The notes below the pieces were generated by a model. The model saw only the letters and a program-made list of their open reading frames with translations. It was not told the DNA's origin and did not search any database. A stretch of 64,000 nucleotides of DNA from Nitratireductor alexandrii (GTDB lineage: Bacteria; Pseudomonadota; Alphaproteobacteria; Rhizobiales; Rhizobiaceae). Both the position numbers and the translations under genes were made by a program. The stretch spans positions 9,910 to 73,909 of the forward strand of contig NZ_RBVY01000006.1 in the NCBI RefSeq assembly GCF_004000215.1. The letters are read 5' to 3'. Shown here piece by piece: positions 1 to 8,834 of the stretch; within the stretch, counting starts at the first letter, position 1, and every line of letters starts with the position of its first letter.

Positions 1-187
1 CAGAACACGGATGAATTGCGCGTCGGGCTCACGTCGACCGACATCTCATAGTCGATCGTACCGCTTCGTGCGGCGACCAACCTGGACAACCACAGTTTTC
101 CGATCCGGCGCAAGGAACAGGCCACATTGCCGCACGCGAGCCACTACAGCGGTGCTCGCGGTAGAACTTAACTGCAGAGCCAGCGGC

Positions 188-637
188 TCACGACGACCGT
201 TTGCCTGACCGATTGAGGATCTTCCAAGTGCCGTGCGCTTGCAGCACAACCTTACTGCCTTGCGTGACCGAGCCTGACATGAAGACAAGCGCCGCAGTTT
301 TGCGAATCACCACCGGCTCAATCTCCAGAAACGATCCGATCTTGGCTCCCGAAGCAAATTGGGCACTGAATTGAACCGTGGCACAGGGCGCCCCGTCAGC
401 TGCAGCCCACGCCTCCAGACCCATGGCGCGATCCGCGAAAGTCATCAACATGCCACCCTGCACGACAGACAGCAAGTTGATGTGACGCGTTTCGGCACTG
501 AAACCGTATTTGACGCGATTGTCTGTTGTGACCTTGCGCCAGAAAGGCCCGACCAGACTGATGAAGCCGTGATCCTCCTGGGCGATCCATCCACATGTCG
601 ACGGATCGAAATTCTGCAGATTCACGTTTGAAGCCAT
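188..637 (-). CDS. PaaI-like hotdog-fold thioesterase
   Basis: A 149-residue protein of the usual length for single-domain hotdog acyl-CoA thioesterases. The stretch VVQGGMLMTFADRAMG (about residues 58-73) is the family helix preceded by the QGG form of the HGG motif, and the following strands (ATVQFSAQF, then GSFLEIEPVV) fit PaaI/YdiI-type enzymes. Its expected role is hydrolysis of small or aromatic acyl-CoA esters, which fits an island that also carries an acyl-CoA ligase; it could relieve CoA trapping. It lies downstream of and co-directional with the TetR gene, about 130 bp away. In that gap GACTG and CAGTC face each other across 9 bp, a weak operator-like repeat. The substrate cannot be read from sequence. 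Confidence 0.85.
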   Translation of the reverse strand: MASNVNLQNFDPSTCGWIAQEDHGFISLVGPFWRKVTTDNRVKYGFSAETRHINLLSVVQGGMLMTFADRAMGLEAWAAADGAPCATVQFSAQFASGAKIGSFLEIEPVVIRKTAALVFMSGSVTQGSKVVLQAHGTWKILNRSGKRSS

Positions 638-767
638 ATGTGACTGTGTCCATCGTCAGTCGGACGCAGGGGGTGAATGCTCACCCCAGGCGCCGAAATA
701 TAATCCCTAATACAAAGCTCGAAGCACCCTGCAATCTGCATTCGCGCCTATTCAGGCGCGGCGCATA

Positions 768-1478
768 TCACGGTCGTGTGTCCAATTTTTCGGCTTCCCT
801 GTCGCCGTCTTTTGATTCAGGCGACGCAAATTCCTCGTTATACCAAAATCCGCCGCAAACTATGCGCATGTAAGCGCGGATGACGAAGTCGGGTATCTCC
901 TTAGTAGATCCTTGCGCATGCACGTATCGCCTCGAGAGATACCGCCGCATGCCCATCAGCATATGGGCAATGGCCTCATATTCTTGCGGGTCGACTTCTC
1001 TGGCCTCACCGTCCGAGGACGCCCGCCTGAGTGTGCGCGCATAATTCTTTGCAATGAGGTCAATATGTTGCTGGAACGCCTCCGGCGCAAACTGCTCGGA
1101 CTCATAAAGAATGCGATAGAATTCGGGACGCTCTGCCAGATAGGCGAAATAGGCTTCAAAGCTCCGCTTCTCCCGGTCTGCGTGCGATGTCGCCACCGAT
1201 GCACGTTCTTTGATGAAAGCCAGCATATCATTACTCATGCTGGGGAGAAGTTGGTTAAAAAGATCCTGCCTTGATTCGAAATAATTGTAGAAAGTTCCTT
1301 GAGCTACACCGGCCCTCTTTGTAATAGTCGAAACCATAGCTGCAGAATAACCAACTTCTCCAACAATATTTGCCGCAGCATCCAACAAAGCTAGACGAAT
1401 TTTCTTTTGCTTCGCCGCCCTTGTAAGCTTTTGAGGTCTAGACAGTTTTTTTACGAGCGCAATATTACGCGATTTCAT
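768..1478 (-). CDS. TetR/AcrR family transcriptional regulator
   Basis: A 236-residue protein with a TetR N-terminal helix-turn-helix at about residues 24-77: a basic lead-in, then ALLDAAANIVGEVGYSAA, and the hallmark GVAQGTFYNYFESRQDL recognition helix. The C-terminal ligand domain is divergent, as usual. The 5' half of the gene is clearly AT-richer than the 3' half. Up to 15 residues upstream of the HTH are lysine/arginine rich, so the true start could be slightly internal. It is a plausible controller of the island, because TetR regulators that sense acyl-CoA esters often recognise TGA-rich palindromes like those found upstream of the SDR and livH genes. That link is an inference. Confidence 0.9.
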   Translation of the reverse strand: MKSRNIALVKKLSRPQKLTRAAKQKKIRLALLDAAANIVGEVGYSAAMVSTITKRAGVAQGTFYNYFESRQDLFNQLLPSMSNDMLAFIKERASVATSHADREKRSFEAYFAYLAERPEFYRILYESEQFAPEAFQQHIDLIAKNYARTLRRASSDGEAREVDPQEYEAIAHMLMGMRRYLSRRYVHAQGSTKEIPDFVIRAYMRIVCGGFWYNEEFASPESKDGDREAEKLDTRP

Positions 1479-1509
1479 AGTTTAGCTTACCCGATTAGAC
1501 TGACTTTTA

Positions 1510-1527
1510 ATGTCATTAGTTTGACAT
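1510..1527. promoter_or_regulatory. Inverted repeat upstream of the tetR gene
   Basis: ATGTCA and TGACAT face each other across a 6-bp spacer, about 32 bp upstream of the TetR start and in AT-rich DNA with a further TGAC just outside. The placement suits an autoregulatory site. It does not match the TGACT-N4-AGTCA sites near 8,581 and 8,729, so it may bind a different factor or be chance. Confidence 0.35.
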
Positions 1528-1626
1528 AGATTGCAGATAAATCACAACCAGATGCGTCAAATCGATTCAAGCTTACACCGGATTTCTGAATGACAGTCAC
1601 CCCACCCCAAGTGATGTAAACAGGCA

Positions 1627-2790
1627 TCACCTAGCGGGCGCCTCCTTCAAGCCGAGCGCCGAACGCATATTGTGGTGATAATGCGTCAATCCCGGTTCAT
1701 TGCGACCAAAGGTGATGTAGCTCTGGGCGTTGGCCTCGAACCCACGCTGGATATCGAGACAAACCGGGAAGTCCTCATCCTCAACGGTCGCCATCAGCAA
1801 CGCCATGTTCTTGTCCCAATGATTCCTGGCTTTGTCAGACGTAATTGGCGTAGGCGTATAGAATCCCGCCTCTGCGATGCACTCGTGCGTTGATAAGCCA
1901 TCGGGGAACGAACGCCACGTCTCAATGTGATCGCCCTGCCAGACAATAAGCGTGTTTGGAAATAGCAGATAAATGATCGCCGAATGGGTCAACAGGTCCC
2001 ATTCTTCCTCGGGCTTGTCTTGGAGCTCGAGAATGCTTCGCCGGGGTAGGATGAAGCGGCCGTTTCGCCCGAATGCGTCGAACACGTTGATATTGGGCTG
2101 AAAGATCGGCGCGACGGTCTGGCGATGCAGCGTCCCGATGTGCCAGGTTTCAAGAAAGGTATCGATCACGAGCTTCCAGTTCATCTTCTTGTGAAGCCTG
2201 GGCGTCTGGTAGTGGTGCATCGTCTCGAGCTTATATGATGCAAGCTCGGGCCCCAGGCCCTGGAAAAGATCATCTGTGTTGATCTCGCCGCCTGGCGTGA
2301 CCTTGACCCAGACAATGCCATGTTTCTCGGCCGCGGGAAGGGAGACAAGGCTTGCATTATCGGCATCAATATCCGGAAACGCCTCATTGGACCCACGGTT
2401 TCGCAGCCGCCCGTCAAGGTCATAGGTCCAGGCGTGGTAAGGGCAAACAAAGAGCTTCTTGCCCTGACCGCAACCGCTCGCAACGGCCGCGCCACGGTGT
2501 CGGCAGACATTAAGGAACGCCCGAACCTGACCGTCCGAATTTCGGGTCACAAGAACCGGGACCCCAGACAGTTCGTCCGTGATGTAGTCACCGGGACTGG
2601 CAATCTGCGAGGAAAGGCACATCACCAACGGGTAATCGCGAAAAAAGTGCTTCTGCTCCAGCCGCAGTTGATCGGCACAGGTATAATCTGAAACAGGATT
2701 CCTGTATATTTTCTCTCCCATTGATGTTGACTTTGCTTCAAACAAAGCAAAGACACGCTTTATCAATTCCACTTGCGTCGAATGTTTCAT
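1627..2790 (-). CDS. Rieske non-heme iron oxygenase, alpha subunit
   Basis: A 387-residue ring-hydroxylating oxygenase alpha subunit. The N-terminal Rieske domain has C96-x-H98 (in CRHRG) and C116-x2-H119 (in CPYHAW), which bind a [2Fe-2S] cluster. The C-terminal catalytic domain shows D210 and the H217-x4-H222 pair (WHIGTLH), with D346 in CLDIQRGFEANA as the likely third iron ligand. No beta subunit is nearby, so a homomultimeric enzyme of the demethylase or monooxygenase-like kind is likely. Electrons probably come from the ferredoxin near 17.4 kb and the reductase near 12.5 kb. It lies just downstream of the LIV binding-protein gene on the same strand. The substrate is unknown. Confidence 0.92.
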   Translation of the reverse strand: MKHSTQVELIKRVFALFEAKSTSMGEKIYRNPVSDYTCADQLRLEQKHFFRDYPLVMCLSSQIASPGDYITDELSGVPVLVTRNSDGQVRAFLNVCRHRGAAVASGCGQGKKLFVCPYHAWTYDLDGRLRNRGSNEAFPDIDADNASLVSLPAAEKHGIVWVKVTPGGEINTDDLFQGLGPELASYKLETMHHYQTPRLHKKMNWKLVIDTFLETWHIGTLHRQTVAPIFQPNINVFDAFGRNGRFILPRRSILELQDKPEEEWDLLTHSAIIYLLFPNTLIVWQGDHIETWRSFPDGLSTHECIAEAGFYTPTPITSDKARNHWDKNMALLMATVEDEDFPVCLDIQRGFEANAQSYITFGRNEPGLTHYHHNMRSALGLKEAPAR

Positions 2791-2946
2791 TTCATTGCCT
2801 CATGCTGACGCCGCGAGCGGCACTCGATCTAGACCAGCTATGGATCGGGGTGCTTTACGTGGCAGCCTGGCCGAACGCGCAAATCGAGATAACAGCGCTT
2901 CCGATCTGCGCGCTCCTGCCCAACTCACCGGATTTGACGCCCGTTG

Positions 2947-4134
2947 TTATTTCGACGCGGCGTCCGCGTCGGCTATCCGAACCCAGCGTCCGTTCTCAAC
3001 TCTGTAGATGACAGAGTCATGCGAAGAAACGTGGTTCGTAGCCGTGAAGCCCTGGGGCGGACCGTCAAAGATGTCTTGGTAGCCCGCGATCTTCTCCATA
3101 CCCTGAACAAACGACTGCGTCGTCAAATCTTGCCCAGCGTTGTCAATCGCCTTCATCGTGAGATCGATGATTACCTGCCCGACCGCGGCCTGAATGGTCG
3201 GATCGACGTTGTAACGCGCCTTGTATTTTTCGATCCAGGCGGCCGCCGCAGGGCTGGCGGTATCCGGATAGGGAGCATCGAAGAACCCGACGGAATAGTA
3301 ACCTTCCGCGAGGTCTCCCTGCACGCCAGAGATGGCCAGATCATAGCTAGCCGAGGTGCCGATCATGTCGACGTTCCACCCCATTTTGCGAGCCGTCGAA
3401 TAAGGGATCAGGGTATCGCGAACGATCGTGCCCATGACGATCAGGTCGCAGTCTGCAGCACGCAGTTTGGTAAGCTGCGCTGTAAAATCCTGATCGGCGG
3501 GTTTGTGGGTTGTCACTTCCGCGAAAGCAAGCCCAAGCTCATCGAGTTCTTTTTTCGCGCCGTTGAAAATCTCAATGCCAAAATCAGTGTCCTGATGCAT
3601 TGCACAAATGGTTTTCTTGCCCTTCTGCTTAACCATGTATCTGACACCTGACCGGATCTGGTCCGAGTAAGGCGCATAGATCGCGAACTTGAGTGGATGG
3701 AATGGCTGCGACATCGATTCCGCCCAGGAAATAGGGAACACATTCGGTACATGCGCCTTCAACTGGGCTGGAAGAACGGCGTTGTTCTGCGGAGTACCGA
3801 GATTGCCGATCATGGCGAATACACGATCGCGATTAATTAGTTTGTTGGCGGCCTGGACCGCTTTGGGAATTTGATAGTTGGTGTCTTCAACGACCAGGCG
3901 GATCTTACGGCCGTGAATTCCGCCGGCGGCATTTGTTTCGTCAATCTGCAGGCGAAACGAATTGACGACACCGACGCTGAACGTTGCCGCGACGCCGGAC
4001 AGGTCTGCATGCACGCCAAGCACAATCTCATCTTCGGAGACACCCTGGGTTTTCCAAGATGTCTCCTGCGCAAAAACAGGCGCAGACATTGAAAGCAAGG
4101 CAATTGCTGAGTATTTCCAGAACACGGACTTCAT
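2947..4134 (-). CDS. LIV-type ABC transporter substrate-binding protein
   Basis: A 395-residue periplasmic protein of the branched-chain amino acid (type I) binding family. It begins with a Sec signal peptide (a short basic start, then ALLSMSAPVFAQ) with probable cleavage after FAQ, and continues with EIVLGVHADLSG and LVVEDTNYQIPKAVQAANKL, typical of the family. In island catabolic clusters such proteins more often bind aromatic or other organic acids than amino acids. No binding protein lies next to livHMGF (8.9-12.4 kb), so this is probably their partner although it lies about 5 kb away on the opposite strand. It is followed by the Rieske oxygenase gene. Confidence 0.93.
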   Translation of the reverse strand: MKSVFWKYSAIALLSMSAPVFAQETSWKTQGVSEDEIVLGVHADLSGVAATFSVGVVNSFRLQIDETNAAGGIHGRKIRLVVEDTNYQIPKAVQAANKLINRDRVFAMIGNLGTPQNNAVLPAQLKAHVPNVFPISWAESMSQPFHPLKFAIYAPYSDQIRSGVRYMVKQKGKKTICAMHQDTDFGIEIFNGAKKELDELGLAFAEVTTHKPADQDFTAQLTKLRAADCDLIVMGTIVRDTLIPYSTARKMGWNVDMIGTSASYDLAISGVQGDLAEGYYSVGFFDAPYPDTASPAAAAWIEKYKARYNVDPTIQAAVGQVIIDLTMKAIDNAGQDLTTQSFVQGMEKIAGYQDIFDGPPQGFTATNHVSSHDSVIYRVENGRWVRIADADAASK

Positions 4135-4175
4135 TCTTTCCTCCCTTGAAATTTTGTCTTTCTTACCGAACTAAA

Positions 4176-6026
4176 TCATTGATACATTCCGTCAATCAAC
4201 TCTTTATATTTTTCATTGACGAATTTTCTTTTTAGTTTCATAGTTGGAGTTAGCTCATCATCTTCAGCAGATAGCAACTGATCTATAAGTGCGAATTTCT
4301 TTATCGTTTCAACTCTTGCAAAATTTTTGTTAACCTTAGAAATTTCGCTATCAATAAGATCTATAATCTCTTTTGCGGCACAAAGAGATGCATAATTAGT
4401 GAAAGGAACTGCTTTATCTTGCGCATATTTCAAAACATTTTCATGATCTATCATAATTAGGCAACTAAGATATTTTTTCTTGTCACCAATTACGACTGCG
4501 TCAGAAATATAAGGTGAGAATTTTAATTGGTTCTCTATTTCTGATGGCGTGATATTCTTTCCTCCTGCGGTGACGATGATGTCCTTCATCCGGTCGGTGA
4601 TCTTGACGTAACCGTCTTCATCTATCGCGCCGACATCTCCCGTGTGCAGCCATCCATCGATGACGGTTTCATCGGTCCTGGTCTGGTTGTTGAGATAGCC
4701 AAGAAACACGTGAGGGCCGCGCACGATGATCTCGGACTGCGGGGAAAGCGCCACTTCGGTTCCTGGCAGCGCTGTACCGACAGTACCGAGCTTCATTCGC
4801 TTGGGCATGACCGTGGAGATGCCAGTGTTTTCGGTCTGCCCGTAAATCTCGCGCATTTGAAGACCCAGCGCGAGATACCAGACAATGAGGTCCGGCGATA
4901 TCGGCGCAGCTCCCGTGCCAAGAATGCGGGTGCGGCTTAAACCGAGATAGACCTTGATATTGTTCAGGATAAGCTTGTCTGCAAGCCAGAACGCAACATT
5001 CAGGTGAGGCGGGATCCTCTCGCCATTCAGCGAACGCTGTGCGCGGCTTTTTCCGATAGCGATCGCCGTATTGTAGGCGAATTTCCCGATACGCGTCGCA
5101 TCTGACATCTTGATCGTGATGTCGGAGTAGAACTTCTCCCAAATTCGGGGGACGGCAAAGAACCAGGTGGGAGCCACCTCCCGCGCGTTCTCCGGGACGG
5201 TGTCGAGGCTTTCGATGAAGTTTATGACCGCGCCAGTTTTGAGGGGATAGAAGACGCTGAATTTACGCTCTGCGATATGACACAAAGGCAGGAAGCACAA
5301 AAGTTCATCGCCGGGCCGGCTCTCGCAGAACACATCTGCGTTGGAGATATGGAACATGATGTTGCGGTGACTGATCATCGCGCCCTTCGGCGGGCCGGTT
5401 GTCCCCGATGTGTAAATGAGCACCGCCAAGTCGTTTGGCTTGGAAAGAGAAATCTCATGCTCCCATGCTTTGGGATGAGACGATTCATACTCGGCACCGA
5501 GCTGCAGAAGTTCGTCAAACGACATGACGCCGGGATCCTGGAAACGCAGCAGACCCTTCATGTCGTAAACGATGATTTTGATCAGCGTAGGAGAGTTCTG
5601 GCGGGTGAGAAGAACCTTGTCGAGCTGCTCTTCGTTCTCGACAAAAACAAAACGTGAGCGGCTGTCGTTGATGATGTATTCGACCTGCTTGGCGGAATCT
5701 GTAGTGTAGACACCGTTGCTTACGCCACCAACGCCCAGCGTCCCCATGTCAGTATAGAGCCATTCCGGAATGTTCTCGGAGATGATCGAGACCACATCCC
5801 CCCGCTCGAGACCAAGCTTCTTCAATCCGAGCCCTGCGAGCTTTGCCCGCTCACCGTATTCTTCCCAGGTGATCGGGTTCCAGATTCCGAAATCTTTCTC
5901 TCGCATCGCAACAGTGTCGCCGCGCTCCTGCACCTTGGCCCAGAACAATTTCGAGACCGTGTCGCTTGCGTCAATCAGCAACGGCGCAAGGGTGGATTCA
6001 GAGGACTTCGTTGCACGTTCAAGCAT
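4176..6026 (-). CDS. AMP-dependent acyl-CoA synthetase/ligase (long-chain FadD-like)
   Basis: A 616-residue ANL-superfamily ligase that adenylates a carboxylic acid and transfers it to CoA. The AMP-binding P-loop LIYTSGTTGPPKG lies near residues 203-215, YGQTENTG is the A5 motif, GWLHTGDVG is A7, and KLKRK near the C-terminus holds the expected catalytic lysine region. The length matches long-chain fatty-acyl or bulky-acid ligases rather than short acyl forms. It probably starts the CoA-dependent part of the island pathway. The last roughly 127 codons (below about 4,560) are strikingly AT-rich while the remainder is not, yet the reading frame is intact through the C-terminal domain. This suggests recombination within the gene. 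Confidence 0.93.
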   Translation of the reverse strand: MLERATKSSESTLAPLLIDASDTVSKLFWAKVQERGDTVAMREKDFGIWNPITWEEYGERAKLAGLGLKKLGLERGDVVSIISENIPEWLYTDMGTLGVGGVSNGVYTTDSAKQVEYIINDSRSRFVFVENEEQLDKVLLTRQNSPTLIKIIVYDMKGLLRFQDPGVMSFDELLQLGAEYESSHPKAWEHEISLSKPNDLAVLIYTSGTTGPPKGAMISHRNIMFHISNADVFCESRPGDELLCFLPLCHIAERKFSVFYPLKTGAVINFIESLDTVPENAREVAPTWFFAVPRIWEKFYSDITIKMSDATRIGKFAYNTAIAIGKSRAQRSLNGERIPPHLNVAFWLADKLILNNIKVYLGLSRTRILGTGAAPISPDLIVWYLALGLQMREIYGQTENTGISTVMPKRMKLGTVGTALPGTEVALSPQSEIIVRGPHVFLGYLNNQTRTDETVIDGWLHTGDVGAIDEDGYVKITDRMKDIIVTAGGKNITPSEIENQLKFSPYISDAVVIGDKKKYLSCLIMIDHENVLKYAQDKAVPFTNYASLCAAKEIIDLIDSEISKVNKNFARVETIKKFALIDQLLSAEDDELTPTMKLKRKFVNEKYKELIDGMYQ

Positions 6027-6227
6027 GGCTATCCGTCAATCCCTTCATTGAGGTTGCGACAAGCGCTCAAGTGAAACCTGAAATTTTTCGACTCACATGA
6101 CCGAGCGAAACCCCTATTCATCAATCCACACATTTCATCGAAATCGAATAGTATTATTTTCTCAATTATTATTAATCATAAAACAAGATTTTATATACTA
6201 TAATATAATTCAATCAATTATACTGAA
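6027..6227. promoter_or_regulatory. AT-rich intergenic region upstream of the acyl-CoA ligase
   Basis: This 201-bp gap separates the aldehyde dehydrogenase stop from the ligase start, both on the minus strand. The part at about 6,120-6,227 is almost entirely A and T. It probably holds the ligase promoter. I see no clear operator palindrome and no hairpin with a T run that would count as a terminator. Confidence 0.35.
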
Positions 6228-7742
6228 CTAAATTGCCATGCAGACTGATTTTGTTTCTGTATACATATCGATCACCGCGCGACCCATTTCCCTGCCGATT
6301 CCAGAATGCTTGAAGCCGCCGAACGGAAGTGCTGGGTCAATCATGTTGTGGCAATTCACCCAGACGGTACCTGCTTTGATTTTTGGTATCAGACGGTGAA
6401 TTTTGTTGAGGTCGTGCGACCAGATGCTTGCGCCCAGCCCATAAGGCGAGTCGTTGGCCATTTCAGTGACCTCATTGAGGTCCTCGAACGGAATGGCGAC
6501 CAGGACAGGGCCGAAAATCTCTTCCTGGACAATGCGCATCTTCTGGTCGGCGTCGACAAAAACTGTCGGCTCGACGAAATAACCGGAATTGTCCGGACGC
6601 GCGGCGCCGGCAACAGCCTGCGCGCCCTGCGCCTTACCGGCTTCTATATAGCTCCAGACCCGGTCACGCTGCCGTTCGGAGATCAGCGGCGCAATTTGCG
6701 TTGCCGGATCGAGACCCGAACCAAGTTTCATTTTGGCCGCCTTTTCAGCAATTCCGCCAATCACCTGGTCAAACAGCTTCTTATGAACGTAGAGTCGAGA
6801 TCCGGCCGTGCAGGCTTGCCCCTGATTGAAGAAAATTGCGCTGGCCGCCCCACCGATCACAGCACGAGGGTTGGCATCCTCAAGGACAATAACCGGTGAT
6901 TTGCCGCCCAGTTCGAGGGACGTACGCGTCATGTTGTCCATTGCCGCCCTGCCGACGAGCTTGCCGACTTCGGTCGATCCGGTGAAGGCAATCTTGTCGA
7001 TGCCCGGATGGGCAGCCAATGGCGCGCCGGCGTCGATTCCCGTGCCGGTCACGATGTTTACGACACCCTTGGGATAGCCGACCTTTTCCAGCAGTTCACC
7101 AAGCCGCAAGGCGGTCAGTGGCGTCTCTTCAGCCGGCTTCAGCACAACGGTGCACCCCGTTGCGAGCGCAGGGCCGATCTTCCAGGCCGCCATCATCAGC
7201 GGAAAATTCCAAGGGATGATGGCGCCGACAACGCCAATTGGCTCCTTACGCGTATAGGCGAAATACTCTCCGTCGCGAGCACGCGGCAGCGACACGTCAA
7301 TCGTGCTTCCCTCGATCTTCGTCGCCCAGCCGGCGATATAACGCAGGAATTCGACGGTATTCTTGATATCAACCCGCCGGGCGAGCACCAGGCTCTTTCC
7401 ATTGTCGAGACATTCAAGCTCTGCGAACTCATCGCCATGCGCCTCAACCTCGTCAGCCAGACGCAGCAGCAGAAGCTCTCTGTCGACCGGTCGAAGATTT
7501 CGCCACTCATCGCTGTCGAAGGCACGTCGCGCCGCTTGAACTGCGACGTCAATATCGGCTGCGGCAGCTGCCGGCACCGAGGTGATGGCATCGCCATTCG
7601 ACGGATCGAAGGTCGACAGCATCTTTCCGGAAATGGCGTCGACCCACTCGCCGCCGATCAGCATCTTGCGGGGCGCGGCAAGGAATGCACGCGTCGCTTT
7701 CGAAATAGACGCCACCGCAGCAGCTTCAATGTTTGTCGACAT
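6228..7742 (-). CDS. NAD(P)-dependent aldehyde dehydrogenase
   Basis: A 504-residue ALDH-superfamily enzyme of full family length. The cofactor-binding stretch FTGSTEVG, the general-base glutamate in LELGGKSP and the catalytic cysteine in GQACTAGSR are all present, as is the C-terminal PFGGFKHSGIGRE. It oxidises an aldehyde to the acid in the cytoplasm. It follows the SDR gene by 24 bp on the same strand, so an SDR then ALDH alcohol-to-aldehyde-to-acid sequence is plausible, feeding the acyl-CoA ligase just downstream. A second, divergent ALDH lies at 14,123. The specific aldehyde is not evident. Confidence 0.95.
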   Translation of the reverse strand: MSTNIEAAAVASISKATRAFLAAPRKMLIGGEWVDAISGKMLSTFDPSNGDAITSVPAAAAADIDVAVQAARRAFDSDEWRNLRPVDRELLLLRLADEVEAHGDEFAELECLDNGKSLVLARRVDIKNTVEFLRYIAGWATKIEGSTIDVSLPRARDGEYFAYTRKEPIGVVGAIIPWNFPLMMAAWKIGPALATGCTVVLKPAEETPLTALRLGELLEKVGYPKGVVNIVTGTGIDAGAPLAAHPGIDKIAFTGSTEVGKLVGRAAMDNMTRTSLELGGKSPVIVLEDANPRAVIGGAASAIFFNQGQACTAGSRLYVHKKLFDQVIGGIAEKAAKMKLGSGLDPATQIAPLISERQRDRVWSYIEAGKAQGAQAVAGAARPDNSGYFVEPTVFVDADQKMRIVQEEIFGPVLVAIPFEDLNEVTEMANDSPYGLGASIWSHDLNKIHRLIPKIKAGTVWVNCHNMIDPALPFGGFKHSGIGREMGRAVIDMYTETKSVCMAI

Positions 7743-7766
7743 CAGTGTTTCCTCGTCAAAAATTGG

Positions 7767-8525
7767 TCAGTTCATGACCGTGCCGCCGTCGACCGATATG
7801 GTCTGCCCAGTCACAAAGGCAGACGAGTCGGCAAGCAGCCACAGGATCGTCCCGGACAGATCGCGGGGATGCAGGTTGCGTTGAATTGCCTGGCCGGCCT
7901 TCACCACATCAAGCGCCTTGTCGAACTTGTTGGCGAAGAACTCTCGCGTGCCTTCGGTAATGACAGCGCTCGGAGCTACGGCGTTGACACGAATGCTGTC
8001 GTGCCCAAGCTCACGCGCCAGTCCGCGCGTCATTCCAATGACCGCTGCCTTAGACGTGGTATAGTGCAAGACAAAAGGCGTTCCGAACGTCGCGGCGAGC
8101 GAGGCAACGTTGATGATACTGCCGCCGCCGCTTGCCCGCATGGCCGGAACAACCGACTTGCAGCAATTCCAGATGCCCTTGACATTGACGGACATCGACG
8201 CATCCCAGTCGGCCTCACTGATCGATTCAAATCGCCCACCGCGAAGACCGCCGTAAAGAGCGGCGTTGTTGACAAGGCCGTCGATCCGACCGAATGCCTC
8301 GAGCGCAGAGGCGGCCATCGCATTGGTTGAATTCGCGTCGGTAATATCGCAGCAGACCGACAACGCCTGACCGCCTGCGGCCTTGGCCAGGTCGACCGTC
8401 TCTGCACAGTCATTGACATCTGCAGCAACCGGCAGTGCGCCAGCTGCAGCCAGCGCCCGCACATATTCCTGGCCAATGCCGCGCGCTGCTCCCGTGACGA
8501 TGACGACCTTGCCTTCAAGGGCCAT
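7767..8525 (-). CDS. SDR family NAD(P)-dependent oxidoreductase
   Basis: A 252-residue classical short-chain dehydrogenase/reductase: VTGAARGIG (TGxxxGxG cofactor motif) near the N-terminus, NNAA in the core, the catalytic serine region SIINVAS and the YTTSK (YxxxK) active site, ending in a C-terminal TISVDGG. The start is set at the ATG at 8,525 because GGAGG lies 6 bases upstream; ten further upstream codons are open but lack a ribosome site. It probably oxidises a hydroxyl intermediate of the island pathway. It is divergent from livH, and the promoter region between them carries two identical palindromes, so both directions may share one regulator. Confidence 0.93.
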   Translation of the reverse strand: MALEGKVVIVTGAARGIGQEYVRALAAAGALPVAADVNDCAETVDLAKAAGGQALSVCCDITDANSTNAMAASALEAFGRIDGLVNNAALYGGLRGGRFESISEADWDASMSVNVKGIWNCCKSVVPAMRASGGGSIINVASLAATFGTPFVLHYTTSKAAVIGMTRGLARELGHDSIRVNAVAPSAVITEGTREFFANKFDKALDVVKAGQAIQRNLHPRDLSGTILWLLADSSAFVTGQTISVDGGTVMN

Positions 8526-8569
8526 ATTTTCCTCCGCGTTAGAACCGCTTTCCATGCCCTGACTATGGA

Positions 8570-8604
8570 CATAAAAAAAATGACTCGCAAGTCATTTTTT
8601 TATG
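8570..8604. promoter_or_regulatory. Operator-like palindrome 1 (TGACT-N4-AGTCA in a long inverted repeat)
   Basis: TGACTCGCAAGTCA (8,581-8,594) is the core. It is extended on the left by CAT plus eight A and on the right by seven T plus ATG, giving a near-perfect inverted repeat of about 35 bp located 45 bp upstream of the SDR start. The same core spacing recurs at 8,729. This form is typical of TetR-family sites. It could also fold as a hairpin, but it lies between divergent starts, which argues for an operator. Confidence 0.6.
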
Positions 8605-8727
8605 ATCTCTTCTCGATCAGATACGCCTTCAGGAGAGATACCCGGATAACTTCTTCCAGAACGCCTAGGAAGCATTGAATTTTATGCGATTTCATAGCTC
8701 GAAAAAACGAGGGTCAAATTTTCTAAG

Positions 8728-8742
8728 TTGACTTGTCAGTCA
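8728..8742. promoter_or_regulatory. Operator-like palindrome 2 overlapping a possible -35 box for livH
   Basis: TGACTTGTCAGTCA (8,729-8,742) has the same TGACT-N4-AGTCA core as palindrome 1. It begins within TTGACT, which resembles a sigma-70 -35 hexamer reading toward livH; no convincing -10 box is visible. A repressor bound here would block livHMGF transcription. The two cores are 148 bp apart centre to centre. Confidence 0.55.
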
Positions 8743-8834
8743 TTTTTCAAATAGCGTTCCGTAGGCATCAATTATCGGTCGCAGGAGGGCGACTCTGATG
8801 CAGACTCACGAAAAGTGAATGGAAGGGGAGGTGC

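Noticed and set aside
1-44. Possible start of a minus-strand gene (MSVDVSPTRN...) running off the left edge
   Set aside because: Only about 14 codons are inside the window, with no clear ribosome site or motif, so it cannot be distinguished from chance.
25-200. Imperfect 15-bp direct repeat (GGCTCACG followed by T or A and CGACCG) near both ends of the first 200 bp
   Set aside because: One pair with one mismatch and one copy overlapping the thioesterase stop; no target duplication or element context is visible.
1611-1630. GTGATG...CATCAC hairpin at the Rieske oxygenase stop as a terminator
   Set aside because: Six-base stem without a T run on the transcribed side; too weak to call.
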